From: Betaproteobacteria bacterium
GTDB taxonomy: Bacteria > Pseudomonadota > Gammaproteobacteria > Burkholderiales > Casimicrobiaceae
Assembly: GCA_009778785.1 (NCBI GenBank)
Contig: WRFN01000005.1
Span: 54,692-118,691, forward strand
DNA: 64,000 nt
Reading direction: 5' to 3'
Each line of letters begins with the position of its first letter. Position 1 is the first letter of the stretch. The notes beneath the pieces were generated by a model, which had not been told where the DNA came from, did not search any database, and was given only the letters and a program-made list of their open reading frames with translations. Made by a program: the position numbers and the translations under genes. Shown one piece after another: positions 57,104 through 64,000 of the stretch.

Positions 57104-60100
57104 GTGGCGGAAGAAAAAGTTCAATGGTTGGCGCGCGGCAAGGAACATCGGGCGCAGCGAATGTTGGCGGATGCTGTTTGGTGTTTCGAGATGGCCGTCA
57201 AAGAACCGGCTTCTTCGCAAGAAGCGTATTTTCTGCTTGGCAGCGTTTGGTGGGAACTCGGCGATGTCAATAAAGCGTATGCGGTTTGGCGGCAAGGTTA
57301 CGCGAAGCATCCGGCCGCGTTGCCTTGTTTGCAAGCGATGAGCGAAGTGCGGCTTTTCTTTGGCGACGTGACGGGTGCGGCGGAGCACGCCGCCGCGGTG
57401 CTCAAAGTTCAGGCGAATGAACCGCGCGCGGAAACGCTGAATGCGATCGCGGCGGCAATGCGGGGCGATGCGGCGCAGTGGGAAAAGCTGGAACAATGGG
57501 CGGGAGAACGTCAAGCCATTTTTTGCGATCCGGCTTTTGCGCGGGCGCTGGCAAGCGCTTTGAACATGAGCGATGCCGTGGAAGATGCGACGACGGAAAA
57601 CGCGATGACCAGGGCAAAACAGCGTTTCTCTGAAAAGTGTTTGGCGATGGAAGCCTCTTGGCCGCCGGTGTTGAGAATGGCGATGTTGAGCAAGGTTTTG
57701 TTGTTACCGTATCAGCGCGCGGTTTATGTTGACAAAGCGCAAGCGCTTTTCGACGAAGGCGTTTTAGAGCAGGACAGCGACGGCATTCGTTCGCTGGCGC
57801 TCGTCTTGCGGCAGGTCGGATGTATCGATGCGGCAAAAGCCTTTTTTCAATGGTACGGCGAGATTCAGGAAGCGATCTACGCCAGACGAAAACAGCAAAC
57901 CGAAGTGTTGCCGTTGCAGTGGCAGCGGCGCACGGCCGGGGAAAAGTTGCGGGTGTCGTGGTTGTTGCCGACGTGGAGCGAAAGCAGCGACGATGTTAAA
58001 AAGCGTTTGTCGACGTTGTTGTCGTTGCCTGATGAACTCGATGTCTGGGTGTTGGGAGACGCGGCGCCGTGGCAAACTTTTCTTGACGCTGAAGCAAAAG
58101 CGGTGGCAGCGACTGGCACAAAAACTGTGCGCTCGCTTCCGGCATCTCCGGCAATGCTGTTGAATTTGTTTGACTACGATATGTTGATCGACTTTGCCGG
58201 AATGTCCTGGTCGATGGAAACGTTTTTCATCGAGCGACCGGCGCGTCAGGTGTGGGCGTTTGTCGAAGAGCAAAAAGGGCTGGAAGGATTGTCGTGGTGG
58301 AATCGTGTTTTCAAAACGGCGCAGGATGTGAAGGATGCGTTGACGTTGATGCGGCGGAATTTGCCGCCGTCGGCGATGCTTTCGGCGCGTGAATTCATCG
58401 AGAAAAAAGATGAAGCGCTGAAAGCGCATCAGCAAGGCGATTGGGCAACTGCGCGCGCGACGGACGAAATTTTGTTGAACGATCAGCCGGAGATGGCGTT
58501 GTTGCATTACTTGTCGGGAATGCTGGCGCGCGACAGCGGCAACAAAGAGGAAGCGGTCGAACATCTTTCACATACCGTCGTTGCATTGCCCGGCTACGCC
58601 AAACCGATTCAAACGATGGCCGACTTTTTGCTCGAAGAAAATCCTGAACAAGCGCAAGCGCTGGTTGAAAAAGGGTTGTCGCTGATGCCGACAGCGCCAG
58701 GGCTTCGTCACATGGCGGGAAAAATCGCGGTGCGTCGCGGCGAAAGCGCGAAAGCGGAAGCGATTTTCCGAGACCTTTTGTTGGCCATGCCGACGAATGG
58801 CGAAGTGCATTTCGATCTGGGGAATGTGTTGCAGCGAAGCGGTCAGCAGAGAGAAGCGATGCGTTCTTATCAGCGGGCGCTTTTGTTCGAGCCGGATTTG
58901 CTGAACGCGCATTTTAATTTGGGACAATTGTTGCGTGAACAAGGGCAACTCGATGCGGCAAGTCGCGCTTACCGGTATGTGCTTTCAAAACAGCCGAAGC
59001 ATGTTAGCGCCTACACGCTTTTGGGCAATATTCTGGCGGCGAGCGGGAAGTTGCGAGAGTGGTTTGAGAATTTTAGGCAGTTTCAAACGCATTGCCCGCA
59101 GTCTATCGCGATGGCTTCGCAGGGATTGGACGCTTGTCAATTCATGGGTGATTTCAAGGGCGTCGATTTTTTTCTCGACGGTTTGCGAAGAGGGATTTTC
59201 AAAGCGGAAAACGACGCCGAACTGATCGACGTGATGGGTTTGTTGTTGTTTCAGCTTTTGTCTTTCGACATCGAGCCGGAGCTTTCACTGCGTTTGGCCA
59301 AGAGCTACGATGCGGCGATGCAACGGGTGTTCGGAGCGACGTTGCCACGCGCACAAAAAAGAAGGCCGGGGAAAATTCGCGTTGGTTATTTGTCGGCGGA
59401 TTTGTGGGATCATGTGATGGGGCGGATGGTGTGGCAGGCCGTGCAACACCACGACAAAGAAAAATTTGAGCTGTTCTTTTATTCTTTGAACGGGCGGCAG
59501 GATTCGGTCACCGAGCAATTCCAGCAACTTGCCGATCATTTTCAGTTTTTGCCAAGAGCAGAAGATCGTGAACTGGCAAATCAAATCAGCGCCGACGATC
59601 TCGACATTCTGGTGGATTTATCGGCAAATACCGGAGGCGCCGAGCCGGAAATTCTGGCATTGAAACCGGCGCGGGTGCTGATCACGCATGTGGCGAGCGC
59701 GGGGACGGTCGGTTTGTCGGCCATCGATTTCAAGTTGACCGACCACGATGCCGATTTGCCGGAAATGCAGTCTTATCAGATCGAAACATTTTTACCGATG
59801 CAAGGGTGCGTTTACCCTTACGTGCGGATTGAAGCCGCGGCGGAACACCCTTATCATCGGGACGCTTTGGGCATTGCGCAAGATGCGGTGTTGATCGGCG
59901 CGTTTGTGGCGCCGAAGAAAATGTCGGCAAGATGCATGGCGTTGTGGAGGCAGGTGCTGGAGCAAATTCCGAAAGCCAAGCTGGTGTTTTCGCCGCTTTC
60001 GCCGGCTTCGGCTTATGTTCCGGCTTACCAAAACGTGATGAGAAGCGCGGGCATTGGTGATGATCGCTATCTTTTTTTGTCGCCGCCGCCGGACAAGGCG

Positions 60101-60484
60101 CTGCGGCAAGCGAGATACGCCATCATTGATTTTGTATTGGATACGATGCCTTACGGCAACGTGAACGGCGCGTTGGAACCGCTGAACGCCGGAGTGCCGA
60201 TCATCACGCTGGTCGGGCGGCGTCACGGCGAGCGGTCAACGTATTCGATTCTGAAAAACTTGGGCGAAACGCGGACCATCGCGCAAAGCGGCAGAGAGTA
60301 CGTCGAAATCGCCAAGCGCTTGAGTGAGGATCGCGCGTTCATGGCGGACGTGCGCGCCGGGATACGGCGCGGGCTGGAGCATTCGCCTTTGGTGGATATG
60401 GCGCAGCATTGCCGACACCTCGAAGAGGCATATCTTCGAGCGCTTGAAATGAAAGCGCCGGAGGTGTTGGGTTCGCAGGCGTAA
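57104..60484 (+). CDS. TPR-repeat protein with SPINDLY/OGT-type (GT41-like) glycosyltransferase domain
   Basis: TPR units (LNAHFNLGQLLREQGQLDAASRAYRYVLSKQPKHVSAYTLLGNIL) then KIRVGYLSADLWDHVMGRMVWQAVQHHDKEKFELFFYSLNGRQDSVTEQFQQ...DILVDLSANTGG...DTMPYGNVNGALEPLNAGVPIITLVGRRHGERS. Confidence 0.85.
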   Translation: MAEEKVQWLARGKEHRAQRMLADAVWCFEMAVKEPASSQEAYFLLGSVWWELGDVNKAYAVWRQGYAKHPAALPCLQAMSEVRLFFGDVTGAAEHAAAVLKVQANEPRAETLNAIAAAMRGDAAQWEKLEQWAGERQAIFCDPAFARALASALNMSDAVEDATTENAMTRAKQRFSEKCLAMEASWPPVLRMAMLSKVLLLPYQRAVYVDKAQALFDEGVLEQDSDGIRSLALVLRQVGCIDAAKAFFQWYGEIQEAIYARRKQQTEVLPLQWQRRTAGEKLRVSWLLPTWSESSDDVKKRLSTLLSLPDELDVWVLGDAAPWQTFLDAEAKAVAATGTKTVRSLPASPAMLLNLFDYDMLIDFAGMSWSMETFFIERPARQVWAFVEEQKGLEGLSWWNRVFKTAQDVKDALTLMRRNLPPSAMLSAREFIEKKDEALKAHQQGDWATARATDEILLNDQPEMALLHYLSGMLARDSGNKEEAVEHLSHTVVALPGYAKPIQTMADFLLEENPEQAQALVEKGLSLMPTAPGLRHMAGKIAVRRGESAKAEAIFRDLLLAMPTNGEVHFDLGNVLQRSGQQREAMRSYQRALLFEPDLLNAHFNLGQLLREQGQLDAASRAYRYVLSKQPKHVSAYTLLGNILAASGKLREWFENFRQFQTHCPQSIAMASQGLDACQFMGDFKGVDFFLDGLRRGIFKAENDAELIDVMGLLLFQLLSFDIEPELSLRLAKSYDAAMQRVFGATLPRAQKRRPGKIRVGYLSADLWDHVMGRMVWQAVQHHDKEKFELFFYSLNGRQDSVTEQFQQLADHFQFLPRAEDRELANQISADDLDILVDLSANTGGAEPEILALKPARVLITHVASAGTVGLSAIDFKLTDHDADLPEMQSYQIETFLPMQGCVYPYVRIEAAAEHPYHRDALGIAQDAVLIGAFVAPKKMSARCMALWRQVLEQIPKAKLVFSPLSPASAYVPAYQNVMRSAGIGDDRYLFLSPPPDKALRQARYAIIDFVLDTMPYGNVNGALEPLNAGVPIITLVGRRHGERSTYSILKNLGETRTIAQSGREYVEIAKRLSEDRAFMADVRAGIRRGLEHSPLVDMAQHCRHLEEAYLRALEMKAPEVLGSQA

Positions 60485-60503
60485 GGGCGGCAGAAAGCCG
60501 CTC

Positions 60504-61913
60504 TTACGGAGTTTGAGCCGGTTGGGGCGTGTCAGAAAGTTCCGTCCGAAACTTCCGACGCCAGATGATAATGATCCACGGCGGCAGCAGCGGCGCCGTG
60601 GTCAGCAACAGGCGCTCGGGTTGGATCGCGCCGAACAACCCTGAGAAAAGAGTCGGCAGCGCGATAATGGTCATCGAGATCAGCATGCCGCCCCACACAA
60701 TGAGAGACAGCGGCGCGATTTTGTTTTGAAGGCTCTCGCGCCATCCAATAACCGTGATGGCTAACGCGGCAAGCCAGAGAAGGTGCCAGTTTTCTTCGGT
60801 GATGAAACGGGTCAACCAGGTGTCGGGATCGGCGTCGAAGTGAAGGCTCGCCAGCGCGGGCGACAGCGACGCGCCCGCTTGGGTCAACATCAAAAGTCCC
60901 GCGATGGTGACGGCGGGAAGCGCCAGCGCCAAAGGGCGCGTGGTCTTGGGAAGAAGAATGCAGACGAGCGCCGGCAGTAACAACACCAGCCACAAGTAAG
61001 CTGTCGGCCACAAAGTCGCGGCGATGAGCGCAAAGAGCGCCGCGCCCAGCAAGTCGCGCCATTGTTTGGAGTGCGCCCAGCGCACCAGCGACAACGCTGC
61101 CAAAGTATAAGCGCCGGCCAGCGGCAAATCGGGCAGACCGGCCAGCGCGACATGGGTGTTGATGAGCGGCAGCGACGCGACGAGCCAAGCGGCGATCAGT
61201 GACGCGAAAGCGCCGACGCTCTGACTGCGCATGAAGCCGAACACAGCGAGCGTCAGCGCCAGCAACATGCTCCACCAGGGCAGGTTCATCAACACGTCGT
61301 TCCATTCGCCGATGGCAAGACACATCCACGTTTGCAACAGCGGCAAGGTAACGGGAAGGTTCGGCGCGTTGTCGAAATAAACATGACCGCCAAGCCAAGC
61401 GGCGCTGTCGCCGAAAGGCGCAATGGTTTTCAGCCCGAAGAAGACATGCGCTTTCGACGCCCATTGAATCGAAGCCTCCCACGGAAAGAGCGGGCGCAGC
61501 GACACTTCAAAAAACAGCAAGCCGAAGCGCAAGACGAGCCAAGCGAGAAGCGCAAAAAAGAGGTAGCGCGTCCATTGGGAAAGCGGGCAGATAGGGCAAT
61601 TCGCTCTGGGGTTTTGCAGAGGCGCGCGCTTCCAGCCGATGAAAGCCGCCAACACGGCGATCAATAACAAAGGCAGCGCGATCACGATGAAGCCGAAGGG
61701 AACGCCGAGAAGCGCGTACAAGCGCATCAAACACGTTACCAACCAATAGCCCGCAAAAGCGCCGACGCCCAAGTGCCAGGCGATTTCTCCCGGCGCGTTG
61801 ATCACAGTGCGCGCAGCATGACGTGGCGACATCAGCGCCGAAACGGCGTACAGCAAGGCGACGCCGGTCAACCACGGCAAGAGCAAAGCAATGAGCGCAA
61901 GAAGCCAAGTCAT
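60504..61913 (-). CDS. Polytopic membrane protein, possibly ArnT/PMT-like glycosyltransferase
   Basis: About 12 predicted TM helices; no definitive motif recognised. Confidence 0.6.
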   Translation of the reverse strand: MTWLLALIALLLPWLTGVALLYAVSALMSPRHAARTVINAPGEIAWHLGVGAFAGYWLVTCLMRLYALLGVPFGFIVIALPLLLIAVLAAFIGWKRAPLQNPRANCPICPLSQWTRYLFFALLAWLVLRFGLLFFEVSLRPLFPWEASIQWASKAHVFFGLKTIAPFGDSAAWLGGHVYFDNAPNLPVTLPLLQTWMCLAIGEWNDVLMNLPWWSMLLALTLAVFGFMRSQSVGAFASLIAAWLVASLPLINTHVALAGLPDLPLAGAYTLAALSLVRWAHSKQWRDLLGAALFALIAATLWPTAYLWLVLLLPALVCILLPKTTRPLALALPAVTIAGLLMLTQAGASLSPALASLHFDADPDTWLTRFITEENWHLLWLAALAITVIGWRESLQNKIAPLSLIVWGGMLISMTIIALPTLFSGLFGAIQPERLLLTTAPLLPPWIIIIWRRKFRTELSDTPQPAQTP

Positions 61914-63160
61914 GGTGTCAACTCAAAAAGGGCGGAACCCGCGTCGATCACTTTGGCGTCGGCGGAAAGCTCGACGCCGGAAGGCAGGCGAAGTTTTTTT
62001 CCGGCGGCATCGTATTGAACACCGCGTTGTTGAAAGACGAGCAAGTAATCGCCGGGGCGCAGCGCGGCGGGCGCTTGCGTTGTATTGAGATCGTAGAACA
62101 CTTGATGCGGATAAAGATGGTAGGCGGCGCGGCTTCGCAAGTAAGCCGCTTCGGCCATGATGAAAATGCGCGTCGAGGTCGCCGGCAATTCGGCGCGCGC
62201 TTTTTCGATGAAGGCAAAGAGCGCGCCGTCTTCGGCGGCCAGATGTTTTTGTGTCCAATCTTTGCCGCCGTAAGTCTGCCACGTTTGCGCGGCTTGCTGC
62301 GTCAGTTGTGTCGTCCAGCGAAGGTCGAGTACCAGCCAGCCCATACAGAAGAGCGCCATTCCGCTATAGAGCCAGTAGCGCGGCATGGTGCGCGGGAAGT
62401 CGAGAAGACGATCGTTCCAGCGTCGCCAGAGAAGCAGCGCGCCTGCGCCGACGAACAGCAACACTAAGGTAGCAATGAGCAGCAACGCTAACGGAAGAGC
62501 GCTCGGATCGTTCAGTTGAAAAAAAGAAGTGCCGCGCCAGCCGCTGGTGCTGTTCCACTCTTTAATGCGCAGTCCCAACGTTTCGAGCGCGTCCATCGAA
62601 TGGGCGCGGAGGCTCTCTACGGTAAACGGTTGCGGCGCAGGTAATTGCAGCGCCAGAGCGAGACTGAGCACATTGCCGACCCAGCCGCTTTCGTGGGCGA
62701 CGGTGATCGGCAGCAAGCGGCCGTTCTCAACCACCACATCCATTTGATTCTGCGTGTTGGGCGCGTAATCGGTGCGCCATAAAAGTTTGGCGACGGCGCC
62801 GTCGGGAAGGTCGGAAACCGTCCAGATCAAGACAGGATAGTTGCGCGCCGGGAAATGATCGTTGACCACCAGCACCGCCAGCCCGTTGGTTTCGGGCGTG
62901 AAATGCGCCTGACCGTTCTTCGCGCCGAGAAAGGCGCCACGGGTTGCCTTGATGTCGGATGCCGACCAGGTTTTGACGGGGGCGCGGGAAAACCACGCGC
63001 CCGGCAGCGTCCAGACCAGATAGGCCAGCGTTACTATGAATAAGGAGGCGACGAACAAAAGAAACAACCCGCCCAGAAAACGGCCTGAGGCAATATCAAA
63101 AGGAGCAGGCGCGGGGGCTTCCTGCAAGGGCAGAGGGGGCGAAGCGGGCGGCAGAGTCAT
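61910..63160 (-). CDS. Membrane protein of unknown function, paired with 60504-61913
   Basis: TM helices near the N-terminus and middle, large soluble segments; overlaps the downstream gene by 4 nt; start taken at MTLPPASPP. Confidence 0.6.
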   Translation of the reverse strand: MTLPPASPPLPLQEAPAPAPFDIASGRFLGGLFLLFVASLFIVTLAYLVWTLPGAWFSRAPVKTWSASDIKATRGAFLGAKNGQAHFTPETNGLAVLVVNDHFPARNYPVLIWTVSDLPDGAVAKLLWRTDYAPNTQNQMDVVVENGRLLPITVAHESGWVGNVLSLALALQLPAPQPFTVESLRAHSMDALETLGLRIKEWNSTSGWRGTSFFQLNDPSALPLALLLIATLVLLFVGAGALLLWRRWNDRLLDFPRTMPRYWLYSGMALFCMGWLVLDLRWTTQLTQQAAQTWQTYGGKDWTQKHLAAEDGALFAFIEKARAELPATSTRIFIMAEAAYLRSRAAYHLYPHQVFYDLNTTQAPAALRPGDYLLVFQQRGVQYDAAGKKLRLPSGVELSADAKVIDAGSALFELTP

Positions 63161-63308
63161 GATAAAAAAATAGGTGCGGGCGTTCCATCCCGCCCAAGCG
63201 CCATCATACAATGCAATGAGGTCGGCGGGATGTAAGCCCGTCGGCGGCTGGTTGTGGCTTGATTTATCGGTGTTTTTACATTGTCCTAACTTTTTTGTGT
63301 CAGGGGTG

Positions 63309-63337
63309 TTGCAAAAGAAAATTAGGTGTGCCATAAT
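63309..63337 (+). promoter_or_regulatory. Candidate sigma70 promoter for the rRNA operon
   Basis: ttgcaa - 17 bp - cataat. Confidence 0.6.
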
Positions 63338-63373
63338 CCCATTTCTTCGCCGCTGAAACATTGATTCGGTGGC

Positions 63374-63386
63374 GGTTCTTTAAGAA
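63374..63386 (+). promoter_or_regulatory. boxA-like rRNA antitermination site in the 16S leader
   Basis: ggttctttaagaa in the leader, as in other proteobacterial rrn leaders. Confidence 0.5.
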
Positions 63387-63574
63387 GATGGCGATTGATA
63401 GGTGTGGGTGCTGCTATGCCCTGCAAAGCAAATTCCGGTTGGCGCAAGTCGGCAGGGTTTGATGAGCGGGCAGGTTTTAAAGAAAATAGTAGTACTCATA
63501 CGAAGAACGCAAGTGTGACCGTCGAGAGATGGTCAGTCTTAACTGATTTCGAATGAGTTTATCAAGCAGAGATT

Positions 63575-64000
<426 letters not shown>

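Overview
64 kb of a GC-rich genome. The partial 16S rRNA at the right end reads as betaproteobacterial, probably Rhodocyclaceae-like, but this was judged by eye. Most of the window is ordinary chromosome: sugar-nucleotide/lipid-carrier genes, a porin, rtcB, a cobB gene broken by a single amber codon, a LysR regulator, lplT, udg-rimI-tsaB, azlCD, rlmD, a GtrA-like gene, a KefC-type antiporter, prmA-accC-accB-aroQ, aroE, topB and hemL. The more unusual content is: (i) a contiguous type II secretion locus (gspE-F-G-H-I-J-K-L-M-C/N-D, 29.7-43.8 kb) in which four components carry long proline-rich, low-complexity extensions, including a ~650-residue acidic Pro/Glu N-terminal extension on GspE with internal repeats; (ii) two paralogous secreted proteins of no family I can name (1-1224 minus, 45483-47006 plus) that share an identical 40-bp block; (iii) a mosaic intergenic repeat island (43.9-44.8, 47.0-47.5, 48.1-48.7 kb) containing 20-bp ATTCCC-N8-GGGAAT elements and GTAGGGGCGGC hairpins; (iv) one intact and two decayed toxin-antitoxin loci; (v) a Wzm/Wzt-type ABC exporter followed by an 1106-aa methyltransferase-GT2-GT4 fusion and an 1126-aa TPR/SPINDLY-type glycosyltransferase. 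No CRISPR array, complete prophage, IS element or tRNA was recognised. All assignments come from reading the sequence; no database search was run.
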